Shown: positions 17,820 to 26,117 of the stretch, piece after piece | How the letters are laid out: each line of letters begins with the position of its first letter | Numbering within the stretch: the stretch's first letter is position 1 | Source: Occallatibacter gabretensis | GTDB lineage: Bacteria; Acidobacteriota; Terriglobia; Terriglobales; Acidobacteriaceae | Direction: 5' to 3' | DNA: 64,000 nucleotides | NCBI RefSeq assembly: GCF_001449115.1 | Contig: NZ_LAIJ01000009.1 | Span: 2,238,114-2,302,113 of the forward strand | The notes under the pieces: generated by a model | Database searches by the model: none | The model's input: the letters and a program-made list of their open reading frames with translations, nothing else | Told to the model about the DNA's origin: nothing | Program-made: the position numbers and the translations under genes

Positions 17820-18452
17820 TCAATGTTGTTCGACGGCCTGTGCGGCTTCAGCGAGGCTCTGAGATGCAGGGTTGGTGCAATCGATTTCGACCCAATCGCA
17901 TAACATGTGGCCTGCGAGAATATGACCTTCCTGGATGCGCGCAGTGTCATTCGATGGAACTTCAACCATATAATCGGCCGCGCCGGCCATTTTGCCGCCG
18001 CCGGCTCCAGTGAAGGCAACTGTCACAACGCCCATTAACCGCGCCGTCTCGAACGCAGCCAGGACATTCTGGCTATTTCCGGAAGTAGAGATGCCCACGA
18101 GAACATCGCCGCGACTGGCTGTGGCCTCTACCTGCCTTGAGAAAACGCGTTCATAGCCATAGTCGTTCCCAATCGCTGTGAGAATCGACGTGTTGGTGCT
18201 GAGGGCGATTGAGGGCAAGCCCCTCCGTTCGCGACGGAAACGGCCGACCAGCTCTGCTGCCAGATGCTGCGAATCCGCTGCGCTTCCACCGTTACCACAC
18301 CAGAGAATCTTGCCGCCAGCGTGAAGCGACGACGACATCACTCGTGCAATTTGTTCCAGAACTGGACATTGAGAGTGGAACTCAGAAATTATCCTGAGAT
18401 GTTCTTGAATCGCCTCAGTAAAGACGACTGAAGGGCTGGGATCATGCGGCAT
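17820..18452 (-). CDS. gmhA: Sedoheptulose-7-phosphate isomerase
   Basis: This 210-residue SIS-domain protein converts sedoheptulose 7-phosphate to D-glycero-D-manno-heptose 7-phosphate, the first step of the heptose pathway. The phosphate-binding motifs [22 protein letters not shown] and [16 protein letters not shown] are clear, and [18 protein letters not shown] near the C-terminus matches GmhA. It lies on the opposite strand, tail to tail with hddC, so the four-enzyme pathway is split between two transcripts. Confidence 0.9.
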   Translation of the reverse strand: MPHDPSPSVVFTEAIQEHLRIISEFHSQCPVLEQIARVMSSSLHAGGKILWCGNGGSAADSQHLAAELVGRFRRERRGLPSIALSTNTSILTAIGNDYGYERVFSRQVEATASRGDVLVGISTSGNSQNVLAAFETARLMGVVTVAFTGAGGGKMAGAADYMVEVPSNDTARIQEGHILAGHMLCDWVEIDCTNPASQSLAEAAQAVEQH

Positions 18453-19327
18453 CGCAACTGTCTCCGATTGGGGAAGGTGTATGGTCAGGCGAAAGTTCTA
18501 CACTACCTAAACGATGAGGCCAGCTGACCAGAACCAATCATAGCCTAATCTTCAGTACAGAAGATGCTATCAATCGCGATTCTTCGTGCGACGTAGGTGC
18601 TAGTTCCTGATCACACGAAAGGCCTTGCCGGGATGCCAAACGTTCCCACCGGCCTGTTGTGAAACATGGACAGACGCGTTGGCGTCTTCGAGATGCCTAT
18701 CTATGACGCCGGTTTGGCTGGCCAGGCTGGGTCTGGCGCAATCTATGGGGTCGTTTTAGAGTATTGTGAAGTTCTACCTCCTTGGTAACCATCCCATGGT
18801 TATCCTTGGTGGTGCGGGTTCGCAAATTGCCATATCATTTAGCCTGGCGGCCTGCGATTATGGCTTGAAAGTTGACTCTACATCGGTCAAAAAATAAGTT
18901 TCCGAGCTGCGCACATGTTGGATTTTTATCGGAAACCAATTGCGGGTGGCGAGTTTTCGCCCTCGAACACGTTTCGTTGCCGGGTTCATAGCGAGCATTT
19001 CGTGGATTATGTAGCGGGTTGTTGGTTCCGGTCCACGATCTATTCCCTTCAAGTTTGGCCCCGGGAAAATTTGTCATGGTTCTTGCACAGAACCAAATCC
19101 ACCTCGACGGGTGAGTGGAGAAGGCGTATTTTGCGCGTTTCCTATCACCGAGGAGGATGTAGTTGTGTGTGCTGTGCATGCCGTGACGATTCATAAACTG
19201 CCAATGGTCGACTGCCGGGATAGGAATATCGGACAGTTCACCTAGTGAATGGCATGGAGTCCAGGATACTCGCGCGCGAGCATTGCTTTTCCTGCCGGCG
19301 GGAGTTGCCAACTGTTGGAGGTTGAAA
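18453..19327. other. 875-bp non-coding region ahead of the EPS locus
   Basis: No credible gene is seen here. The open frames on both strands are short or are shadows of the response-regulator gene and show no domain. The region must contain the promoter of gmhA at its left end and probably the main promoter of the EPS regulators at its right end. A near-perfect palindrome lies at 18786-18802. Confidence 0.6.
18786..18802. promoter_or_regulatory. Palindrome TAACCAT-CCC-ATGGTTA
   Basis: A perfect 7-bp inverted repeat with a 3-bp centre is flanked on both sides by CCTTGG-like hexamers. It is isolated in a long non-coding region between gmhA and the EPS regulators, so it is a plausible operator, though no regulator is assigned. 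Confidence 0.4.
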
Positions 19328-20011
19328 GTGGCAACGTTGTCTGAGGTTTCGTATTCCCCGATTCGTGTCTTAGTCGCAAACGGGCATGGTCTATTTCGAG
19401 ATGGCTTGCGGGGGTTGCTTGAGGCGGGTGGTTTCAAGGTGGTAGGTGAGACCGCGGATGGCGAAGCCGTGGTTTCCATGGCCGAGAAGACGCGGCCAGA
19501 TGTGATATTATTGGACCTCGCGATGCCTCGCCAGGACGGGATTGAGGTTCTACGGCGGCTATCGACCGCGGGAATCCCGGCGCGTACGTTGCTGATGGTG
19601 TCATCGACGGACAAGGCACAGGTCGTCCGAGCCTTGAAGATGGGAGCGTACGGCGTCATTCCCCAGGAGGCGACGAGTCAGCGTTTGTATGAAAGCATTC
19701 GCTGCATCATGTCTGGCCAATACTCGATTGGCAAGGATAACGTTTCCGATCTAGTAAAGGCGCTGCGGGAAGAGAATGGTTCTGGAGCTATTTCGCGGCA
19801 GAGACGGTTTGGCCTGACGCCGCGTGAACTGGAGACCATTACGCTCGTGGTCGCGGGTTACTCAAATCCCGGAATTGCGCAGAAGTTTTCAATTAGTGAG
19901 CAGACGGTAAAGCATCACATCAGCAATATTTTCGACAAGCTTGGTGTCTCGAACAGGCTTGAGCTTGCTCTCTTTGCCGTTAATCATCGGCTGACTGATA
20001 CGAACTCTTGA
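19328..20011 (+). CDS. NarL/LuxR-family response regulator with degenerate receiver
   Basis: This 227-residue protein has an N-terminal receiver (about 12-125) and a C-terminal LuxR-type helix-turn-helix (about 160-222, with LTPRELETITLVVAGYSN and ISEQTVKHHISNIFDKLGVSNR). The phosphoacceptor position is present (D63 in ILLDLAMP). However, the usual acidic pair that binds Mg2+ is N18-G19 and the conserved Lys is Q113, so normal phosphorylation is doubtful. GTG 19328 is chosen because GGAGG lies 7 nt upstream; the frame is open to a TTG at 19283. No histidine kinase is adjacent. As the first gene of the EPS locus it is the likely transcriptional switch of the locus, perhaps responding to protein level or a ligand instead of phosphate. 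Confidence 0.85.
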   Translation: MATLSEVSYSPIRVLVANGHGLFRDGLRGLLEAGGFKVVGETADGEAVVSMAEKTRPDVILLDLAMPRQDGIEVLRRLSTAGIPARTLLMVSSTDKAQVVRALKMGAYGVIPQEATSQRLYESIRCIMSGQYSIGKDNVSDLVKALREENGSGAISRQRRFGLTPRELETITLVVAGYSNPGIAQKFSISEQTVKHHISNIFDKLGVSNRLELALFAVNHRLTDTNS

Positions 20012-20245
20012 GAGAAAACACTAAGGCATGTAATGGCGGCCAGCTTGAACTTCCAAGGTTGTCTGCCGATACAACGAAGGTAACCAGTAAGCTGGCTTTT
20101 TAAGGCGATCTGGTAATGCTCCAAAGTCTAATGGAATGTGGCACTATTCAGTGTTATTCCGATGCTACTGATGGGCCATTGTAAGGTTGGGACGACTTCA
20201 TTAGGCTTGGTTCACGTTATGAATGAGGCGCGAGGAACAGCCTGA

Positions 20246-20668
20246 ATGGAAAACGATAAAGAGGATAGTGGCAGACGTCTCGAAATCGTTTTTCGCAGGA
20301 AGGTGCCTCGGGCTCAGCGTTACGAAATTAGCACGACAATGCGCTATCGCATCCGGGGGGAAAAGCAATGGCGAGAAGGTGTCGTGAAAAACATCAGTAT
20401 TTCCGGCGTACTCATTTACGCCGCGACTTTTCTGGAGTTGGAAACCGAGATTGAATTACGGTTTTCGCTACCAGTTCATCTGCGGGACGAAAGTGCCGCA
20501 GAATTATTATGCCGAGGTTCGGTTGTCCGATCCTCAAAATGTGAAGGTTTCTACAAAGCTGCTTTAGCGGCAGCCAGGATTAAGCGCTGGCGGTTTTTGC
20601 GGAAAAAGAACGCAGAAGACAAATCGCCAGAGTATTCTTCCAGCGGTAGCCTGCTGCAGTTTGAGTAG
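20246..20668 (+). CDS. PilZ-domain protein, candidate c-di-GMP receptor
   Basis: This 140-residue single-domain protein carries the two PilZ signature elements: an Arg-rich RRKVPRAQRYEI segment near residue 16-27 (RxxxR type) and NISISGVLIY (N/D-x-S-x-x-G) near residue 51-60. These normally clamp a cyclic di-GMP dimer. The final 25 residues are polar and probably disordered. It starts at ATG 20246 with a GAGGAA site. Sitting between the response regulator and the antiterminator at the head of an EPS locus, it probably couples c-di-GMP level to EPS production. No fused output domain is present. Confidence 0.8.
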   Translation: MENDKEDSGRRLEIVFRRKVPRAQRYEISTTMRYRIRGEKQWREGVVKNISISGVLIYAATFLELETEIELRFSLPVHLRDESAAELLCRGSVVRSSKCEGFYKAALAAARIKRWRFLRKKNAEDKSPEYSSSGSLLQFE

Positions 20669-20795
20669 GGGGCGTTTCACAGGTTGTAGTTCTGGGTGTT
20701 TCGGCGTCAGTTTCAGGTGCCGCATGCTCAACGCCTTAGCCAAATTTGAGATTGATGGGCTCTGTAGCTCACAGGGCGAAGCTATGCCTAGCGGT

Positions 20796-20806
20796 GGCGG
20801 TAGTAG
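20796..20806 (+). promoter_or_regulatory. ops-like element in the leader of the NusG-like gene
   Basis: The 11-mer starting at 20796 begins GGCGGTAG and so matches the first eight positions of the enterobacterial ops element (GGCGGTAGCGT), the pause site that recruits RfaH. It lies about 45 bp before the start of a NusG/RfaH-like gene. The last three bases differ, and ops-like sites are not established in Acidobacteria, so this is suggestive only. Confidence 0.35.
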
Positions 20807-20851
20807 TGCGGGCCAATTTCAGGTAATCCCGGAGACGAGAGGAAGGCTGGA

Positions 20852-21460
20852 ATGGATACGGCAATCGATTTCACACCAAGTGAAACCGTCATGCCCTGGT
20901 GGGCTCTTTATACCCGGCATCAACACGAAAAAACGGTGGCGGAAGTATTGAGGACGAAAGGCGTGGAAGTATTTCTGCCTTTGTACGCGTCTGTGCGCCG
21001 CTGGAAAGACAGAAGCAAGCTGCTGTACATGCCGCTTTTCCCCGGATATGTGTTCGTGCGTGGAGTGCTTGCACAGCGACTTCACGTTATGACAACGCCT
21101 GGCGTACACATGATTTTGAGCCAGGGAGATCGCGCAGCGCTCATCCCTGAAGATGAGATCCAGGCGATTCGGCAAACGATTGAAGGAAACTTTCATGTCG
21201 AACCGCACCCTTTCCTAAAATGCGGCGAACGAGTTCGCGTGAAGCGTGGTTCTCTCTGTGGTGTTGAAGGCATACTTGTAAGAAAGAAGAACGTATTTCG
21301 CCTGGTTCTCTCTGTGCAGATGTTGGCACAGGCTGTAGCGGTAGAGATTGATGCCGCAGATGTCGAGCCCGTAGATTCAAAGGTGGCAGCACCGCTCTCA
21401 CCGACGGAAATGGCCGGCGCTCGGTTGCAGCAATATCCGATTCGTCCATTTGCAAGTTAG
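20852..21460 (+). CDS. NusG/RfaH-like transcription antiterminator (UpxY/LoaP type)
   Basis: This 202-residue NusG paralogue has an NGN domain starting WWALYTRHQHEKTVAEVLR and including VEVFLPLYASVRRW and MPLFPGYVFVRG. A C-terminal KOW segment follows (about 125-170, GERVRVKRGSLCGVEGILV). An unconserved tail of about 30 residues ends the protein. Specialised NusG proteins at the head of capsule or EPS loci bind RNA polymerase and suppress termination through the long operon; UpxY, RfaH and LoaP are known examples. The position before more than 30 co-oriented EPS genes supports this role. The start ATG has an AGGAAGG site. Confidence 0.88.
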   Translation: MDTAIDFTPSETVMPWWALYTRHQHEKTVAEVLRTKGVEVFLPLYASVRRWKDRSKLLYMPLFPGYVFVRGVLAQRLHVMTTPGVHMILSQGDRAALIPEDEIQAIRQTIEGNFHVEPHPFLKCGERVRVKRGSLCGVEGILVRKKNVFRLVLSVQMLAQAVAVEIDAADVEPVDSKVAAPLSPTEMAGARLQQYPIRPFAS

Positions 21461-21525
21461 CTTGACCGGGAATGTGCCTCGAACGCAAGTCTTTCGAACA
21501 GGCAGTTTCGTTGGGGCATAGGAAT

Positions 21526-22176
21526 ATGTTGATCAAAAGCAGTATGAAGATTGTAATTTCCATTCTCGTGATTTCAGGGTTTGTACTTGCACGGGCTCAG
21601 ATGGGCACGAGTAAACCTGCACAGACGGCTGCTCCAGGGTCCACGAAATCGGAGCAGTCTGCGGCACCGGCAGGGAAGGACCATCCTGAAGAGAACTACG
21701 TCATCGGGGACGGAGACGTATTGGGAATCAACGTCTGGAAGGAACAGGAGCTTACAGGGCCTATTCCAGTACGTCTGGACGGCAAGATATCGCTACCATT
21801 GATTGGTGAAATTCAGGCAAGCGGTAGGACTCCGACTCAACTCAAGAACGATATCACTGACAAGCTGCGCGCTTACCTGTCAGCACCGGATGTGACGGTG
21901 ACAGTGCTGCAGATGAACAGCCAGAAGTTCAATATTCTGGGACGAGTTTCCAAGCCTGGATCCTATCCGTTGTCAGCGACCACCACGGTCCTGGATGGGA
22001 TTGCCGCAGCCGGCGGATTTCTGGACTTTGCAAAGCAAAAGGGCGTCTACATCCTGCGCAAGAATTCCGAAGGCCGTATGACGCGCATCGCCTTCAACTA
22101 CAAGGACGTTATTCGGGGTAATCACCCTGAAGAAAACATCCAACTCAGGCCTGACGACACGATCGTCGTACCTTGA
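21526..22176 (+). CDS. Polysaccharide export outer-membrane protein (Wza-like OPX)
   Basis: This OPX-family protein of about 216 residues has a signal sequence (hydrophobic stretch to LARAQ), a low-complexity Ala/Ser/Pro linker, the Poly_export domain starting YVIGDGDVLGINVWKEQELTG, and one SLBB domain (FNILGRVSKPGSYPL, TTTVLDGIAAAGGFLDFA). OPX proteins form the periplasmic and outer-membrane channel for EPS. No lipobox Cys is seen, so it may rely on the adjacent beta-barrel for outer-membrane passage. ATG 21526 has AGGA upstream, while ATG 21544 gives the most typical signal peptide; the frame is open to 21472. Confidence 0.88.
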   Translation: MLIKSSMKIVISILVISGFVLARAQMGTSKPAQTAAPGSTKSEQSAAPAGKDHPEENYVIGDGDVLGINVWKEQELTGPIPVRLDGKISLPLIGEIQASGRTPTQLKNDITDKLRAYLSAPDVTVTVLQMNSQKFNILGRVSKPGSYPLSATTTVLDGIAAAGGFLDFAKQKGVYILRKNSEGRMTRIAFNYKDVIRGNHPEENIQLRPDDTIVVP

Positions 22177-22184
22177 GGTTGCAT

Positions 22185-23504
22185 ATGCGCGTACAAGCTT
22201 TATTCATCGTAATGCTGCTTACTTCAGCAGCTGCAGCACAAGAGCCTCAGAGTCCAAACGCAGCCGCTCAGACACGGATGCTAACCCCGCCACCTGTAAG
22301 CGTGCTGAACTATACGGCTCAAGTAGGATCTGAAGCGCAACGTAATTATCTTCGAGGCGGGCTCACTTACACCACCTCCTATATTGACAATTACTTTGCG
22401 GATGCGGGCAGCGCGCCAATTGCCGAGACAACGATGTCAATCTTGCCGACGATTGCGCTGGATGCCTCTACAGCGAGACAACATGCGGTAGTGACTTACA
22501 GTCCTGGATTTACGTTTTACCATCCGTCAAGCGGGCTGAACGAAGTTGATAATATTGCGTCGGCAGACTATGCGTTCCATTTATCTGCGTACACAACGAT
22601 TAGCGCGACGGAACGATTTGAAGATAGCTCGATGCCGTTCTCTCCTGCGGATGCTGGCGATATAGGCGGTATATCAGGAATACCAATATCGACTACACCT
22701 GGCGTGGTGCCACCTTTTGCAAAGCGGCTTACCAATTCTGTCAGCGCAGAGATCACGATGCAGACGGGGTTGAACGAGATGATTGGCGCATCGGGTTTGT
22801 CTGCGATTTTGCAATATCCCGGCTCATCACTGACTCTTGGGCTTTATAACTCGAGCGCGCGTGGCGGAACCGGTTTTTACAATCACCGTATTTCCACTTC
22901 ACAGTATGTTGGAGCAACTTATCAGTACCTTGATATGCTGACATCCCCACCAGACGGCGAAAGCGCTACTAAAACATCGACGGTGATGGGTTTCTACACG
23001 GTCTATCCAAATGCCCGCCTATCGGTATCAGTGTCCGGAGGCCCTCAGTATTACCAAGTGACGGAAACGGCGTCGCCTTCCTTCAATGCATGGGGACCGT
23101 CCATATCGGCTAGCACGGGTTGGCAGACCGGGCGCTTCAACCTTGCCGCGAGCTACTCGCATTCGGTGACAGGAGCTGGCGGCTTGATCGGGGCCTACCA
23201 TACCAACAGCGCGAATGCCGCATTGCATTGGCAGCTTGCGCGTACATGGACGGCCGGAGCCTCCGGATCGTACTCCATTAACAAATCTGTCAGTGCGTTG
23301 CTCCCGACGGAAGCTGAAAATGGACATACGATCACCGGATCGGCGACATTACAGCATCCAATACATGGACAGGTCAGCCTGGCGTTCGGCTATGATCGGG
23401 TCCATCAAAGCTATGGTCAGGTTGCTGCCATCGCGGCCAGCCCAGACAGCGATCGCTTTTCGGCTTCGATTACGTGGAATTTCCAACGCGAGTTAGGTAG
23501 ATAG
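22185..23504 (+). CDS. Outer-membrane beta-barrel protein of the EPS locus
   Basis: This protein of about 439 residues has a signal peptide (cleavage near AAAAQEP) and a long body of alternating hydrophobic/polar strands with many Tyr, Ser and Thr. It ends in ASITWNFQRELGR, consistent with a beta-barrel. No enzyme motif is visible. Because it sits between the OPX protein and the chain-length regulator, it is probably the outer-membrane secretion pore, comparable in role to barrel proteins in PEP-CTERM/exosortase EPS loci. ATG 22185 has GAGG at correct spacing; a TTG at 22173 overlaps the previous stop. Confidence 0.7.
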   Translation: MRVQALFIVMLLTSAAAAQEPQSPNAAAQTRMLTPPPVSVLNYTAQVGSEAQRNYLRGGLTYTTSYIDNYFADAGSAPIAETTMSILPTIALDASTARQHAVVTYSPGFTFYHPSSGLNEVDNIASADYAFHLSAYTTISATERFEDSSMPFSPADAGDIGGISGIPISTTPGVVPPFAKRLTNSVSAEITMQTGLNEMIGASGLSAILQYPGSSLTLGLYNSSARGGTGFYNHRISTSQYVGATYQYLDMLTSPPDGESATKTSTVMGFYTVYPNARLSVSVSGGPQYYQVTETASPSFNAWGPSISASTGWQTGRFNLAASYSHSVTGAGGLIGAYHTNSANAALHWQLARTWTAGASGSYSINKSVSALLPTEAENGHTITGSATLQHPIHGQVSLAFGYDRVHQSYGQVAAIAASPDSDRFSASITWNFQRELGR

Positions 23505-23506
23505 TT

Positions 23507-25114
23507 ATGCCCGAAGAATTTGAAGAAAGCCCCAGCCAACCGTTTGATCTAGGCCGCTATCTCGACATTATCCGCCGGCGTCATCTGATCTTTCTGACGC
23601 TGCTGCTGGTAGGTTGGGTGGGAGTATGGGGATCGAGCTGGCTTCTCCCCGTGAAATATAAGTCGAGCACGCTGATTCTTGTGGAAGAACCCGCGTTGCC
23701 GAAGAACTATGTTGTTCCTAATATCAGTGACAACGTGCAGGACAGGCTGCAGACCATTACACAACAGATATTGAGCCGGACGCGGTTGCTTCTGATTATC
23801 GATAAGCTTCACCTCTACCAGGGTGGACGCCATGTTTTAACGCCCGACCAGCGTGTAGATAAAATGCGCAAGGATATTAATATTGATCTCGTCAAAGACG
23901 AAAAGACCAACTCGGTCACAGCATTCAAAATCTATTATGTCTCTGCAGATCCGCATATTGCGCAGCAAGTGACCAGCGAATTGACGAACCTCTTCATCGA
24001 CGCGAACTCAAAAGCTCGCAAACAAGAGTCAGAAAATACTACGCAGTTTATTGAAAGCCAACTGGTAACTGCTCGTGCCAACCTTGCGGATCAAGAGGCG
24101 AGAGTTCAGACATTCCAAGCTCAGCATCAGGGGGCATTGCCTTCGCAGGAGACGGCCAATCTACAGATTCTGAGTGGGCTGCAATCGCAACTGCAGAACG
24201 AGCAAGATGCGGTGAATTCCGCAAAGCAACAGAGTGTTTACCACCAGTCGTTAATTGAGCAGTATCGCGCATTTGATTCAAGGCATACTACCGCCGGCGG
24301 GACTTCGGTTGGGCTGGCGGGTATTGACGATCAGCTTGATAAGTTGCGATTGAAGCTACAGGATCTGGGCACTCGGTATACGGATCAGTATCCAGAGGTG
24401 CAACAGGTAAAGGCACAGATCGCCGATGCAGAAAAGCAAAGGGCGCAGATAGTTGCCAATCTCAAGAAGGCACCAGACGGAAAACAGGCGAGTGGCGGCG
24501 GGCAGACCCAAGAGATTCAAGATCCTGCACAAAATGCCCCGCTGTTGCAGCTCCAAAGTCAGCTAAAGGCCGATCAGACGGAGATAGCAAATCGCGAGCG
24601 GGCGGTCAGTAGTCTCGAGTCGCGGATCAACCAATATCAGTCCTTACTGAATAGCGAGCCTTCGGTCAGTCAGCAACTGGCAGATCTGAACCGAGGCTAT
24701 GAGCAATCTCAGACGAACTACAATGAGTTGCTGAAGAAGGAAAGCGACTCTCAGATGGCCACAAGCATGGAGCAGATGCAGGAGGGCGAACGATTCATGA
24801 TGCTCGACCCGCCAAGCCTGCCGGTGCGTCCCGATTTCCCCAACCGCCTTAAGATGTGTGGTGTCGGGCTGGGAGTGGGGCTGGTGCTGGGGTTGCTGGT
24901 GGTTGTTCTGCAGGAATTTTTCGATGATTGCATGTACAGCGACCGAGAAATTATCAAGATGATTTCTGTGGGCGTGATCGCTGAGATTCCGCAGATTCTG
25001 AACCCATCCGATACGGAACGCGAGAAGCGGAAAATTTTACTGGGTTGGGCCATGGCTGCGTTGGTGATATGTGTAATTCTTACTGGATCTGCATTCAGCT
25101 ATCTACATTCCTAG
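23507..25114 (+). CDS. GumC/Wzz-like polysaccharide co-polymerase
   Basis: This 535-residue inner-membrane protein controls EPS chain length and bridges to the export channel. A Wzz domain begins with DIIRRRHLIFLTL and the first membrane helix (about 30-53). A long periplasmic coiled-coil region follows (about 180-430, Gln-rich). A Pro-rich PPSLPVRPDFPNRLK then precedes the second membrane helix (about 448-470). A third hydrophobic helix lies at the very C-terminus (about 513-533). No kinase domain is fused; the matching BY-kinase is encoded two genes downstream. Confidence 0.88.
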   Translation: MPEEFEESPSQPFDLGRYLDIIRRRHLIFLTLLLVGWVGVWGSSWLLPVKYKSSTLILVEEPALPKNYVVPNISDNVQDRLQTITQQILSRTRLLLIIDKLHLYQGGRHVLTPDQRVDKMRKDINIDLVKDEKTNSVTAFKIYYVSADPHIAQQVTSELTNLFIDANSKARKQESENTTQFIESQLVTARANLADQEARVQTFQAQHQGALPSQETANLQILSGLQSQLQNEQDAVNSAKQQSVYHQSLIEQYRAFDSRHTTAGGTSVGLAGIDDQLDKLRLKLQDLGTRYTDQYPEVQQVKAQIADAEKQRAQIVANLKKAPDGKQASGGGQTQEIQDPAQNAPLLQLQSQLKADQTEIANRERAVSSLESRINQYQSLLNSEPSVSQQLADLNRGYEQSQTNYNELLKKESDSQMATSMEQMQEGERFMMLDPPSLPVRPDFPNRLKMCGVGLGVGLVLGLLVVVLQEFFDDCMYSDREIIKMISVGVIAEIPQILNPSDTEREKRKILLGWAMAALVICVILTGSAFSYLHS

Positions 25115-25127
25115 AGCATACTTTTCA

Positions 25128-26117
25128 ATGTACAAGTCATTCTTTCAACTCACGCGTAATCCATTCGATCTGACTCCGGATCCGAATTGCTTTGTGTCTA
25201 CAAGAAGGCACAATGAAGCGTTGGCCGCGCTGTATTACGGGGTACGGTGGCACAAGGGGTTCGTGGTTGTGACAGGAGAAGTGGGTACAGGAAAGACGCT
25301 TCTGCTGCGTTGCCTGTTGAGGCTGCTGAAGGAAAGCAAAGATGTGTCCTATGCCTACGTGTTCAATGGCAGACTTTCGCCCGTGGAGTTCCTGCAATAC
25401 ATTCTCTCCGACTTCGGGTTGCCTACTTCTGGCAAGAACAAAAGCGAGCTCCTGATCGAGCTAGGCCAGTTCCTTATTTCGCGGGGATCAAAGAAACTCA
25501 CGACGGTCTTGATCGTCGATGAAGCACACCTTCTCTCAGAGGAAATTCTCGAAGAGATTCGCCTGCTCTCCAACCTGGAAACAGCGGACGATAAACTTCT
25601 GCAGGTCGTCCTGGTGGGACAACCCGAACTGGACGAAAAGCTGGATTCCCTCGGCCTGAGGCAGCTCAAGCAAAGAATTGCACTCCGTGCACGTCTCGCA
25701 GCGCTGGATCAGGAAGAGACGCGGGAATATATTGAGAAACGGCTGCAGATCGCAGGAGCTTCGCTTCAGGGCGAACCGATCTTTCCTCCGGAAACTGTCT
25801 CGACTGTGTATTGGTATTCACAAGGTCTGCCGCGGCTGATCAACACAATCTGTGAGAATGCACTGATCGCGTCTTATGCACGGCAGGATCACAGCGTCAA
25901 TCCAGAAATTATCCACGAAGTTGCCCGGGAGTTTCGGTTGGACGTGAGCTCGTCTAGCGATGATGTAGCGACCGGCAGAATCAGCGAAGCCGATTTGCGG
26001 CAGCAAACGAACGCGATGCTAGACATATTTTCCAGATTGAGAAACCCTACTGTGAGCAGTTTGGCTTCTGATTCGAGTCAGGTGACAGAACAAGGGGAGC
26101 ATGAGCTACATATTTGA
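25128..26117 (+). CDS. ExeA/GspA-like AAA+ ATPase of the EPS locus
   Basis: This 329-residue ATPase has Walker A GEVGTGKT (50-57), Walker B VLIVDEAH (127-134) and the sensor region VVLVGQPELDEKL. It opens with YKSFFQLTRNPFDLTPDP, the standard beginning of the ExeA-like ATPase found in exosortase/PEP-CTERM-type EPS loci. Its precise role there is unproven, possibly in assembling the envelope-spanning secretion complex. No peptidoglycan-binding domain follows. Its end overlaps the kinase gene by 17 bp, so the two are translationally coupled. Confidence 0.88.
   Translation: MYKSFFQLTRNPFDLTPDPNCFVSTRRHNEALAALYYGVRWHKGFVVVTGEVGTGKTLLLRCLLRLLKESKDVSYAYVFNGRLSPVEFLQYILSDFGLPTSGKNKSELLIELGQFLISRGSKKLTTVLIVDEAHLLSEEILEEIRLLSNLETADDKLLQVVLVGQPELDEKLDSLGLRQLKQRIALRARLAALDQEETREYIEKRLQIAGASLQGEPIFPPETVSTVYWYSQGLPRLINTICENALIASYARQDHSVNPEIIHEVAREFRLDVSSSSDDVATGRISEADLRQQTNAMLDIFSRLRNPTVSSLASDSSQVTEQGEHELHI

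Noticed and set aside
18915-19196. 93-codon plus-strand frame before the response regulator
   Set aside because: Cys/Arg/Trp-rich random-looking translation with no start signal.
18835-19659. Long minus-strand open frame of 274 codons
   Set aside because: It runs antisense through the response-regulator gene, has no domain or ribosome-binding site, and its composition is low-complexity and basic.
20757-20782. tRNA 5'-half-like stretch (GGGCTCTGTAGCTCACAGGG) and a c-di-GMP (GEMM)-like string before the NusG-like gene
   Set aside because: No T arm, no matching acceptor 3' strand, and none of the other conserved GEMM elements follow in order.
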